From contig NC_079204.1 in the NCBI RefSeq assembly GCF_026745355.1, positions 5,451,103 to 5,515,102 on the forward strand: DNA of 64,000 bases, given 5' to 3'. A model generated the notes under the pieces. It was not told where the DNA came from. It saw only the letters and a list, made by a program, of their open reading frames with translations, and searched no databases. Positions 29,881 through 41,500 of this stretch are shown here, one piece after another; within the stretch, counting starts at the first letter, position 1; the number at the start of each line of letters is the position of its first letter. Source of the stretch: Beta vulgaris subsp. vulgaris (taxonomy: Eukaryota; Streptophyta; Magnoliopsida; Caryophyllales; Amaranthaceae). The translations under genes and the position numbers were made by a program.

Positions 29881-31264
29881 TATCAAAGCATCATGTTATA
29901 TAGTTGTTCAGAAACCAAAGGCTCGTTTCATGTTTGAGATTAATCTTGGACGTCAAGCACCTACAATAGAAATTAGACAATTTTCGCCATAGTATAATCA
30001 AGAAGAGTTTCATCAGAAGAGATTAATAACCACTTCCAAACAATGACACAAAGAGAGAAGCAAATAAACAAAAATAAGCAACTTATACTTATATAAAGTG
30101 CATATATATTAATTATTTAAAATTAAGAAAACTACTAAAGAAGAACTTTGACTATTTCCAAAACAAAATAAAAAAAAAGGCTAAATTATGATGAACCGTT
30201 ATGAGGGTGGTTTTGTAAGAGACTCTTTACTTTTAATTTAAAAGTAGGCGTGACCCAAGCCCAATATTAAAAAGAGAATGGACCATCTTTTTTAATATAG
30301 TGACTATTTTAATCTATTTAGTGATTATTTTAATCTATTTAGTAACCAGTTTAATCTATTCATTAATAACATTCTTTAATTTATTTAGTGACTGATTTAA
30401 CCCATTTAATGACTAGTTTAATCCATTCTGTAAGACTGTCAGACTATTTTTAAAAATTGTTTTGTTCTAATTCGAGATTAAAGGGAAACAAAGGAAGGAG
30501 AAGAGAATGGACGACTAGGATAGTGCAAGATACCTAAAAATAGTGTTAAGTTAGAGAGAAATTGAATGGACTTCTTAGGATAATGTAGGCTTGAATTGTC
30601 CAATTTAAAATTAAAATTAGACTGTTTATTATAATAATTTATATATGAAGGGAAGGAGGTGCTTGTAGAGTTCGAGACGGTCTAAAATCTTCTAAAAACG
30701 GCCTTCAATCACTAAAATCAACCCTTTTTTTTTTTCTCGGTAAGAAAGAAGTTGTATATCACCAAAACTATTTACAACATAAGATCAATTGTCTAAACAA
30801 CTAAACTTCACATATGCAAAATCAACCTTCCCACCCTTGACCATCTCCCAAGAAAGAAAGTAAACACTAAAATAATATTAAGGATAAATACAACTACTAT
30901 CATGACCATAACTATCTATTATATACACAAATGAAACCTCTTCACATTTTGTATTGTTATTGTTAGCCAAGTGCAACACACAAAAAAATGCTAACATATT
31001 GTTCTGATGATATTAATTTGGTGATGTACTGCACTACATACTGCTGTATGAGTGGGATGCCAATACACCAATATGTTGTAAATTTGTGATCTATAATAAG
31101 TCAAACGTCTTCCAATAACCTTTATTAATTTTGCCCTAGATTGATATAATTTCTAGATAGTAATGATATTAAGATAGTTGAATTTACTTTTTAGGTCAAC
31201 CTATTAAGCAATAGCTTATTTTTCAGCAACTTTTTAGATGAGAGCCTTTATTTTGTAATATTTA
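29881..31264. other. Repeat-derived intergenic region
   Basis: No gene seen. About 30295-30425 is a degenerate tandem repeat of about six units like TTTAATCTATTTAGTGACTA. Near 31020-31120 the AGTCAAACGTCTTCC motif and surroundings resemble the upstream flanks of chitinases A and B, perhaps the promoter relic of a lost copy. Confidence 0.45.
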
Positions 31265-31380
31265 TGATAATAATACTAAATACAACTTAGTCGAGTAGTT
31301 AAGACTTTAGTATTTGTACTTGAGGTCTTGGGATCAAATCCTATACTACACAATTTCTAAATTTTTTATTGTACATGGAT
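31265..31380 (+). mobile_element. tRNA-derived SINE-like element, partner at 43860-43960
   Basis: It carries CTTAGTCGAGTAGTTAAGAC (A-box region) and GGGATCAAATCC (B-box region). Most of it matches the reverse complement of 43860-43960, including ACTAAATACAACTTAG and ACTTTAGTAT. The ends are approximate. Confidence 0.55.
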
Positions 31381-31526
31381 TATATGAACTAAAACTTCCT
31401 AGGAAGAGCGCCACGTAGCACAGTTTCTTGTTCATGCACGTCTTTTGATATTTTTGTATAGATTCTCCAACATAAATCGTGGTTGAAGATACTGATAATA
31501 CTCTCATTCATATTTAAGACATTTAG

Positions 31527-31690
31527 TGCATATCTTCCAATATATATATTTTTTGATCTATATGAGACACAAAGGCGGTACAAAGTACAAAGATGGGAAG
31601 GGGGGATTCGAACCTCTAACCTATCATTCACAACACCTCAATCTTAACCACTATGCCAAGACATCCTTGATGCATATCTTCCAATATATA
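31527..31690 (-). mobile_element. tRNA-derived SINE (family 1) with perfect 20-bp duplication
   Basis: The body is 31547-31670, 124 bp, on the minus strand: A box TGGCATAGTGGTTAAGA, B box GGTTCGAATCCCCC, then CTCATATAGATC and an A/T tail. The 20-mer TGCATATCTTCCAATATATA is found at 31527-31546 and exactly again at 31671-31690, so the insertion is quite recent. Confidence 0.92.
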
Positions 31691-31786
31691 CATTATTTTT
31701 TTTTTGAGGGGACATTAATTATTGAGTTATCTGGATGTGTATAATAAAGGATATAACGTAGTTTTACTAAAATACATCTATAATAG

Positions 31787-32132
31787 TTATCATTATTTGA
31801 TTTAATGTAACGTAGTTATCATTGAGATGGAAGTAGATGCACTCAACGTGGCTAAGGCGGTTGAGAGAAGGAAGTTTGGTCTATCTCCCATGGATTTTAT
31901 GATGAAGGACATCTGTGTTTTAAGTGATTATTTTATTTCTTTTAATATTTTCATGTTAAGCGGGCAGACAATTGTATAGCTCACTTTATAGCTAAACTAG
32001 CTCTTGTTCAAGGTCTAGAACTGATGTTTGTGGATGATTTTCCGCAAGATGTGTTAACCTTGACGGACATTTGTTGATATTTCTTAATAATATTATTGCT
32101 TGTTCCCCTCAAAAAAAATTTATCATTATTTG
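31787..32132 (+). mobile_element. 5'-truncated LINE with 13-bp target-site duplication
   Basis: TTATCATTATTTG at 31787-31799 is repeated at 32120-32132. Between them is the end of an RNase H-like domain of a LINE ORF2: the block EVDALNVAKAVE, a degenerate AHFIAKLALVQG near 32000, then a stop near 32075, a short 3' UTR, CCCCTC and poly(A). One or more frameshifts interrupt the reading frame. It is a dead 320-bp fragment. Confidence 0.82.
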
Positions 32133-33061
32133 TTATATTTTGGTGAATGATACTTTTATATCTTAGTTTTATTTCTTTTAGATTGAATCGAATTAAAGTA
32201 AACTTAATTTTTCAAAATAAAACTAAATTAAACTGATAAATTGAGTTTAACTGAATTGAGTTGAATTAAATTTAATTTTTTTATTAATGAAATTACTCGT
32301 TCAAAAAAAAAAAGATTGAATTTGTTTAAAATTGTCTAAACTAATAGAATTTTCATTAATTTGGTCTAAAATATTAAGGCCCTAAGGGCCAATGGGCCAC
32401 CGTCCATCCACGGCCATATGGGTTATAACTTTGAATTGGTCTTTCTAACACAATTAAAGCATGTCCGACTTTTGCGCGTTGGACAAGAATTTCCCGCCAT
32501 TTTCAAACAAGTTGCTTATTAGGTCCCTGTGTCAGTCGGTTCCTCACCATTTAATTATTTATGGTAATCAATGTAGAAAATCGACATTTAAAAAACTTGT
32601 TGACAAATATCTTAAAATTATAGACTAAAAGGATACAAAAAGAAAATATATGAATGATATAATGTAGAAAATTGTATAAAAGGATACATATAACAACTTT
32701 TAAATCCTTATCGAACTTGTTTACAAACTATTCGAGTCACGCTTGCCGCTTGTCCTAATTCGGCTCAACTCGTTAAGTTATCGAACCAAGCCCAAATTCA
32801 AGATAACCTTGAACGAATCGAGCTTTGACCGTGTCGAGCCCAAACTATTTGCGAACATACATACATAAAATTATAGACTAAATTCAAAAGTAAAATTAAC
32901 TAAAATCAAATTTCCTAATATTTCTGTTTTTTAAAAGTATGTAAGAAGTCAAATATTCAGTCTTCGATCAGGATCATATTATTCATCACCAAATGTATAT
33001 ATTTAGTTTACACATTAGCAATATATCGTACTATAAAAATAATCTAGAATTTAAATATAGC

Positions 33062-33210
33062 ATACTATTAGCATTTTTTTTATTATTTATATGAACCATA
33101 TAGACAGTAGTTAAAGTAAAAAAGGAAAAAGAGATTCAAACTTGTGATCTATTGTTCACAGCACCTCAATATTAATCACTAAGCCAAAACATTCTTAATA
33201 TACTACTAAC
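33062..33210 (-). mobile_element. Degenerate tRNA-derived SINE (family 1)
   Basis: On the minus strand TTTTGGCTTAGTGATTAATA and TTGAGGTGCTGTGAACAATAG align with family 1, and the B box has decayed to AGTTTGAATCTC. The flanks ATACTATTAGC and ATACTACTAAC are an imperfect duplication. Confidence 0.65.
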
Positions 33211-33320
33211 AAATTGCATCAATAAGAAAGTCGGTAAGTGCTAAATTCATCTTAAGCAGGCTGCAGGCCGACGCGCACCAAACAGAAAAGCAGGCCCCAC
33301 CAATAATTGCTCCCACACAA

Positions 33321-33335
33321 AGTCAAACGTTGACC
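33321..33335 (+). promoter_or_regulatory. Paired W-box in chitinase D promoter
   Basis: AGTCAAACGTTGACC contains TTGACC on the plus strand and TTGACT on the minus strand. It lies 47 bases before the TATA box. The same TCAAACGTTGACCATC stands 45 bases before the TATA box of chitinase E. W-boxes are WRKY-binding sites common in pathogen-induced promoters. Confidence 0.6.
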
Positions 33336-33376
33336 ATCCTTTGGCACGTTAGAATTTTAATAACCATAATAAACTC

Positions 33377-33384
33377 TATATAAT
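33377..33384 (+). promoter_or_regulatory. TATA box of chitinase D
   Basis: TATATAAT lies 107 bases before the ATG. Confidence 0.55.
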
Positions 33385-33462
33385 GACCACTTGAACAAGC
33401 CTTAGCACATATACCACCTTATCTCCCAAAACATTATTTTTGTTATCCACTCTAAGGTGTAA

Positions 33463-34395
<933 letters not shown>

Positions 34396-34654
34396 AATGT
34401 GAAGTTGTATTTCATAATAGTAATATACTTATAATATTGTTTTTATTGGTATTTCTCATCATAAATAAATGTAAGTTTGGAAGATTTGAAAATATGATCA
34501 TCTATATTCCATCTATGACAGTGTCTTTAGACTTCAGTAGTTGAATGTAGCACAAAACGTATAAGAAAGTTGACTTTTCCTTCCCCTCAAAAAAAAAGTT
34601 GACCTTTTCTCTATTTTCAAAGCTCTATCTTTTAGAAAGGATAATAGGGTTGCG
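34396..34654. other. 3' flank of chitinase D with a short tail insertion
   Basis: Homologous to the flank of chitinase E. It contains an extra TTCCCCTC-poly(A) segment at about 34580-34595, listed as a finding. After it, a short stretch at 34620-34675 translates to a phrase like the end of a LINE RNase H domain (RVAGVLAKRLNN). Confidence 0.5.
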
Positions 34655-35225
34655 GGTGTTCTAGCTAAGAGATTAAATAACTATGGTTGCATAAAAATAT
34701 TTTGTAGTTTTGTTTATTACTGATAAAAGATGTATATAATAGGGCATAGACTATAGAGTTAGCTAAGAGATTTTTAGTTGGGAAAATATCATTTTGTGAC
34801 TGAAGATCATTGAGGTAGGAAAGTCGTTGGTCTTTCAAAGAAATTTTGTCCTCTCGTGTTTTGGAAATGGTAAACATATTCTTCATGAGAGTTTCCATGC
34901 TAAATAGTTTTTTAGATTTTTTTAAAGTTTATTGATTTACACATCCTTAATTCCACTTCTGTAATTCTGTAAGTGAGGTTTTCTTTTTTCATGATGCAAA
35001 GTGATGGCTTCCAGGTTTATTTTACCAAGAGGGTTTATTCTCTAGTGGCTTCTTATTGTATTATGTCTTTTCCTAAATAGTAAGAGATCACGGGTTCAAA
35101 TCTTGTTACAAGCTAATTTTACTTTTGTTAATCGACATGACTTATGTACACATTGGACAATTCTAATGGAGTAACAGAGGTGACACGTGGCGTGTATACA
35201 TTGTCACACACGCCTTTTAATATAT
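34655..35225 (-). repeat. Dispersed repeat, inverted partner of 17221-17848
   Basis: The reverse complement aligns with 17221-17848 over most of its length, as described there. The two copies flank chitinases B, C and D in inverted orientation, 17 kb apart. Confidence 0.65.
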
Positions 35226-35239
35226 TTGTATAGATACTA

Positions 35240-36027
35240 CTCCCTCCGATTTTTATTAGTTTACTCGTTAGAATTTTAGGAGAAATAGTATTGTGGGACA
35301 GAAAAATTAAAGAAAGAGAAAAATCTAATTTATATTAAATTCATATGTGTGTCATGAAAAGTTAATGAGCCCATTCCAAAAAAAAAAAAAAATGAGTAAA
35401 CTACTAAGGGACAACCCAAAAAAGAACCATCTAACTTGTGTGGACCCGGTTTACATTAACATTAGTGTGCACCAAGCCAAAAAAATATATCGTTACTGAA
35501 CAATCTACTATTTCATGCGAAAATCCAATATATCATTCAGACCCACACTATATTATGCAGAAACCCGCTATATTATTCATACATACTTACTATATCATTC
35601 AAACACACACACTGTATCATACATAAACTCACTATATCTTTCAGACACACACTATATATTGTGCAGAAACTCACTATATCATTCACACACACACTATATT
35701 AAAGCAGAAACTCACTACATCATTCAGACACTCACTATATCATAAAGAAACTAAATCATTCTATATGTTAATTAGAACACGTATCATGATATATACTACA
35801 CAACTTAGATCTTCCTGTATGTCAAAATATTTTAATTAATTCATCCATCATATTGTATATAATTCCAATTGATGTTTTCCGTTAATAAAATAAACTATAT
35901 TGTATATACGCTCACTATATCTCCGTAGAACTCACTATATGAAGTTAATATCAGTTACCAACTCGTCCATTTGAGTTTTTTTTTTTTATAAAAAGAACAC
36001 GGATAAACTAATAAAAATCAGAGGAAG
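35240..36027. mobile_element. Stowaway-like MITE interrupted by a minisatellite element
   Basis: The terminal inverted repeats CTCCCTCCGATTTTTATTAG at 35240 and its near-complement ending at 36027 are flanked by TA at 35238-35239 and 36028-36029. The middle contains a second element that starts near 35440 with GTGGACCCGGTTTACATTAA, followed by an array of degenerate ACTCACTATATCATTCAGAC units (about 35500-35760). Confidence 0.7.
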
Positions 36028-36578
36028 TATATCATAAAGTTAGCTCTCCATAATATATACATGAACTTCTCCTCCATCTAAGGAAGAGGGAGTCTAGGCG
36101 CCATATTATGCTTCCAAGTACTAAAAAGATGAGAGAGAAAGTTCTAGAAAGAGAACCTCTAGTCCCACAAGAAAACCCAGATTGCGATTTCAATTCCCCT
36201 AACCCTAAAAATTCCCCCAATTCAATTAGCTCTCCTCCTCCGTTAAAATCAGTTGCTATTAACCTTAATTGCTGCCGAAAAGCAGTAACCTTTCATCTTC
36301 TTCTGGTAATTCAATGTCTAAGCCTAGGCATAGGCAGTAGGTTTGCAGGGAATTATCTTTCCCCAAATCAATTGCATCCTCAGTTTTGTAGCTATAATCT
36401 AGCGAAATTATTTCAATCCCCTGTTATTATTCCTAACCTCTCTTATTTTTTGGGTTTCTAGTCCGAATTTGTCCACAAATCTTCTCAAAGCAACTTCATC
36501 TGGGTTAAAGGTTTCGTGTGCCCTCCAATTAAGTACAAGCCAGCTGGCTTTCTAGGGTTCTCTTTCTACTTTGCATTT

Positions 36579-38516
36579 ATGGCGAGTGAGAGGTTTCAAT
36601 GGGTTCAGAGAGTTTTTTGTCAGATAGAGCTTAAATTAGGTGCTAAAGTGGCGATTTCGCCGGATTTATTGTGTGCTTGGTTGGTAAAGCATGCAAGGGT
36701 TGGTAATGATTTCTTCCTCTCCTCTGGCGAAGCATTTAATGTGATGGAATGCCTCAAGTTTTTGGCGGGATCGAGTAATTTACCTCTTCAGATTTGTCTT
36801 CAAGTCCATAATCTCTATATAAGTGATTCCCAGGTGATATCTTTCTACTCACATGCTCTCTTCCTTCCTTCTTTTCGTTCTAATCTGATAGTCTTTCACT
36901 CATTCAAAAGTTGGTTTTCATTTATGATGGAAAAGTCTAGTAACTTTAAAGAAGCTCTTTTATCAAACCCTAACCCTAATAATGAAAATGTGTTATCTTC
37001 TGCTGATAAGTTAGGTTTCTCTAGTGAAGGGTGCTCCCAAAATGACCCTCCCCACCCCCCCTCTTTCCCTGAATCTCTTGTGTTAGACTCTCTGCCTCAA
37101 GTGCAGAAAGATATTGTGGAATTGTCTAAAACTTGCCTGTTTGGCAAGATGCTTTCTGCTCCTCTTGATATTCGTACCATAATTGCTAGGACTAAGGCTG
37201 ATTGGAAAATCATCAAAGGTGAGGTTAATTTTATGCAAATGGGTAATGGGTGGCTGTTGTTAAGGTTTGCTAACCCTCAAGACCTCTCCCTCATCTGGGA
37301 GGAGCATCCTTGGCATATCCAGGGAGACCTATTTGTCCTATCCCCATGGAAGCCCTTCTTTGATCCCTATTTGGAAGAGATCAAATGGGTGGACTTGTGG
37401 GTAAGGATACCTAGACTTCCAACTGAGTTGCTGAATTTTGATTCCATTGCTAATCTTCTAGCCTCTAATGATATTGGTGCTCTCATAAAACTTGATCAAA
37501 GATCCCTTCTTCGTAATAAAATTAGGTTTGCAAGGGCGTGTGTCAGAGTTGACATTCAAGGTCCTCTTCTTGAATTTGCTGAAGTCAGTCGTATTGGTGA
37601 TTTAGTGCATGGTTATATTATTTGGTATGAGGACTTCTCCTCTGGCTGTTCATTCTGTGGTGAGTCAGTGCATGTGATAGAAGCTTGTCCCCTCTTGAAC
37701 TCTCCTAAGAAGGAGATTACTATACAACTGTTAAAGAATCCTAAACAGAAAACACTATATGATACTCTTGCCAAGGCAACTGGGCAAGCTTGTCATGCTA
37801 CCACAGCTGAGCAAGCTAATGTGGTGCATGTAAAGCCCAAGTTCCTTGCTAAGAATTCTGCTGCTAAGTCTCTCTCTAATCAATTTGCTCCTGCATCTAT
37901 TTCTGCTGGCATTCTTCCTACCCCGGCTGTGAAGGGGGTGGTTATTCATGATTCTGGTAAGGCTGTTCCCAAGTCATCTGTTGCTGTTCCTGCTGTCCAA
38001 GGAAAAGGAAAAGGTAAAATGCATGTTGTTGAGTCTTTCTGTTCAGATGGGTCCTCTGATGATGAGGCCGAGGCTGTTTCTACTCGAGTCTCTCCTCCTT
38101 TTGCTCCCATGATGGGAAAGAGTGTAGGAGACACTGGGTTAGCTCACCCCCCCAAAGCTCCATCCCCGATTCAGGTGTTTTCTGCTTCTGATTTATTTGA
38201 TGAGAACCAATTTCTTGCTCTCACCTCTGCTGAGGCTCCTGATCTTGCTGGTATTTGTTATAATGTCAATGATGATGCTACTTTCTGCATTGAGGAGCAA
38301 GATGATATTTCCTCTGGTGAAAACAATATCATTGCTGGCTCTTCTTTTCAGTCTATTCACTCTGGTAGCTCTATTGTCAAGCAGATTGAAAGGTTGGGGG
38401 TGGATGCTGCCCACCCAGTGGAGCTCTCTTCCCCTTCTGGTTCAGCAAAAAGGAGGGTGGTAGACATGGAGGATGAGGACGATGCCTCTTCAGCCCTGAA
38501 GAGGAAAAGGAACTAA
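36579..38516 (+). CDS. LINE B ORF1: gag-like DUF4283 protein with zinc knuckle
   Basis: 645 residues from the ATG at 36579 (MASERFQW). An internal DUF4283-type region runs from about residue 175 to 330, with WKIIKGEVNF, MGNGWLLLRF, LPTELLNF and similar phrases. Then comes a CCHC knuckle, C-S-F-C-x4-H-x4-C, near 37650. The C-terminal third is Ser/Pro/Ala-rich and ends in a basic KRKRN. It should bind the element RNA and form the retrotransposition particle. The frame is open upstream to 36462, where only one TAG (36459-36461) separates it from a further open stretch that begins at an ATG at 36108, so the true N-terminus is uncertain. ORF2 starts 56 bases after its stop. Confidence 0.88.
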   Translation: MASERFQWVQRVFCQIELKLGAKVAISPDLLCAWLVKHARVGNDFFLSSGEAFNVMECLKFLAGSSNLPLQICLQVHNLYISDSQVISFYSHALFLPSFRSNLIVFHSFKSWFSFMMEKSSNFKEALLSNPNPNNENVLSSADKLGFSSEGCSQNDPPHPPSFPESLVLDSLPQVQKDIVELSKTCLFGKMLSAPLDIRTIIARTKADWKIIKGEVNFMQMGNGWLLLRFANPQDLSLIWEEHPWHIQGDLFVLSPWKPFFDPYLEEIKWVDLWVRIPRLPTELLNFDSIANLLASNDIGALIKLDQRSLLRNKIRFARACVRVDIQGPLLEFAEVSRIGDLVHGYIIWYEDFSSGCSFCGESVHVIEACPLLNSPKKEITIQLLKNPKQKTLYDTLAKATGQACHATTAEQANVVHVKPKFLAKNSAAKSLSNQFAPASISAGILPTPAVKGVVIHDSGKAVPKSSVAVPAVQGKGKGKMHVVESFCSDGSSDDEAEAVSTRVSPPFAPMMGKSVGDTGLAHPPKAPSPIQVFSASDLFDENQFLALTSAEAPDLAGICYNVNDDATFCIEEQDDISSGENNIIAGSSFQSIHSGSSIVKQIERLGVDAAHPVELSSPSGSAKRRVVDMEDEDDASSALKRKRN

Positions 38517-38572
38517 AATCTGATGATAGTTGTTTTTGTAGTCACTTCCCCACCCCTAGTTATTAATTAATA

Positions 38573-41500
38573 ATGTCCATTGCATGCTGGAATATTAGAG
38601 GTAGTGTTAGAAAAAATGCATTGGCAGAAACGAGGGACTTTTGTAGGCATCAAAATATCAACATCATGATGCTGTGTGAAGTTAAAACTCAATCCCCCCC
38701 CCCCTCTCAGGCTATGATTAGCAAATGTGGTTTCCAGTTTTTTGATGTAGTGCCCACTGTCGGGTATTCTGGTGGGTTGTGGCTAATGTGGAAGAAATGC
38801 TTTGTTAATCCTTTTGATTTGACTGTCATCTTTAAAGCTTCTCGTTTTATCTCTTGTTTAATTCACTTATTAACCGCTGCTAATGTTAGTTTTATTATTA
38901 TTTTTGTATATGCTCCTGCTCAAAAAGAATTTAAGCATGAATTTTGGTTAGAACTTATAGATTATGCGTTAACGTTATCTCTCCCGTTTATTGTAATGGG
39001 AGATTTTAATGAAATTTCCTCTCCCAATGATAAATCTGGAGGTGCCCCAATGAATTCTTCTAGATTCGATACTATGCATTCTATCTTAGCTCAGCTCCCC
39101 TGCATTGAACTTCCATTTGATGGGCAGCAGTTTACTTGGCGAAAAAAGAAATCTGGGCTGGGCAATATTTATGAGAGATTGGATAGGGCCTTGGTCTCTT
39201 CTTCCTGGCTTTCTTTATTTCCTCAAGCTAAACTAACGCATAATATTTTTACGTCTTCGGATCATTGTCAAATTACTCTAAATTATTTATCCACTCGACC
39301 AAACAAAGCTCCTCCGTTTAGATTTGAGAAAATGTGGTGTTTAAGAAAAGATTACGATAATTTAGTTAAGAAAACTTGGTGTACCCATTTTGTGGGGTCT
39401 CACATGTTCCGACTTGTTAGCAAATGCAAACTTCTTAAAACCAAGTCTAAACATTGGAATAAATATCAATTCGGAAATGTATTTCGCCAATTAAGAAAGG
39501 TTGATGAGCAACTTACTACCATTCAATCTCAAATTCTTGCCTCCCCCGATAGTCCTTCTCTACAAGAAAAACAAGACCGTCTGCTTACAAAACGATCTAA
39601 CCTTCTGTCTTTTGATGCTGAGTATTGGAAACAAAAAAACAAATCTGATTACCTTTTATTAGGCGACTCTAACTCCTCCTATTATCATGCTCATGCTTCT
39701 ATTCGCCGCAATCGTAACCAAATAAAACTACTCAACCTGGATAATGGGACTTCTATCTCGAATCCAGAAGAGATAGCTCAGGAACTAACGAATGGTTTTA
39801 AAGGCCGCTTTGTGTCTGATGTTAACTCGTCCTTTGATGCTACCCTTGATTTCTCACTCTTAGACCCTATTATCTCGGAGGCAGATAATGCTGTTTTAAC
39901 AGCTATTGTCTCTCCTGAAGAGATTAAATGTGCTCTTTTTGACCTTGCGCCAGATAAGTCCCCGGGTCCAGATGGTTTTCCGCCCTTCTTCTTCCAAAAG
40001 TATTGGACGCTTGTTGGTAACAGCATTGTTCGGGCTGTCCAAGCTTTCTTTCATTCTGGACGAATGCTTCGAGAAATTAATCATACGTTTCTGGCTCTTA
40101 TCCCCAAAATAGATAATCCCTCTTCTGCAAATCACTTCCGCCCTATAAGCTTGTGTTCTACTATTTATAAAATAATATCTAAAATTCTCACTAATCGACT
40201 AAAAGATGTGCTTGGTCAAATTATTCATCCTCTGCAAGGGGCTTTTGTCCCAGATAGGCTAATCCAGGATAATATTTTACTAGCCCATGAAGTTTTCCAA
40301 TCCTTTAAAACTAAGGCTGGTTCTGCAGGTTGGATAGCTATTAAGCTGGATATGGAAAAAGCCTATGATAGGCTAGAATGGAACTATATTTTTACAACTC
40401 TGGAAAAATTGGGTTTTGCCCCGACTTGGGTGCAGTGGGTCAAGGCTTGTATTACATCTTCTTCTTTTTCAGTTTTGGTTAATGGAATCCCGGGGGAACA
40501 ATTTTTCCCTTCCCGTGGGATCCGTCAGGGTGATCCTCTATCCCCTTATCTGTTCATCCTGTGTGCCGAACTTCTTGCTAGGCTTCTCTCTAATGCTTCT
40601 AATAGCCCGACTAAACCTATAGGAGTTCCTGTGGGCAAGACGGGTATTAGAATTCCCTTTCTAACGTTTGCTGATGACACTATGATTTTTGCGAAAGCTT
40701 CTAACTATAGTTGTTTGGTTATTCGACAAATTTTAGACAAATATTGCGCTATGTCAGGGCAAGTGGTTAATTACCATAAGCCCGCTTTTCAGTGCACAAA
40801 GAATATCCTTCCAGAAAGCAAATGTGATTTTGCTTCGATTTTAGGAATGTCGGAATCTAACTCTTTAGGTGACTACTTGGGTTGTCCTATTATATCCTCA
40901 AAAGTTTCAAAAGAAACTTTTAGCCCTGTTCTTAATAAAACTATTAACCAACTTCCAAAATGGAAGGCTAATGCCCTTTCCCAAGCGGGACGATCTGTCC
41001 TTATTCAATCAAATTTAGCCTCTAAAGCTAGCTACCAAATGCAAAGTTTCCTTCTTCCGAAGTCTATTCTGTTGCATCTTGATAAAACTTATAGAAATTT
41101 CTTCTGGAACAAGGAAAATTCTAATAAATCCCCGAATCTTATTGGGTGGGACCGGATTTGCCAACCAAAAGAAGTTGGGGGTTTGGGTTTCCGGAAAGCT
41201 TCGGTTAATAATCAAGCTCTTCAAATGAAACTTCTTTGGAGAATTATTAAGAATGATAGTAATCTTTGGGTTCAATTGGTGAGGAAGCGCTATATTAAGG
41301 ATAAAAGTCTTTTTACAATAAAAATTTCTAAGTCCGCCTCCTGGCAGTGGCGTAATTTACTTACTCTTCGTGATCTCTTCAAACAAGGTCTAAGGTGGCA
41401 AATTGGGGATGGGAAAAGTGTCAAGTTCTGGTCTGATAACTGGTTATTTCAATACCCGATTTGCTTTGTTGTCACCCCAACTCCTGATACGGTCAATATT

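Noticed and set aside
35438..35745. Two open frames of 62 and 76 codons rich in Ile, His and Tyr
   Set aside because: They translate the ACTATATCATTC minisatellite and carry no independent signal.
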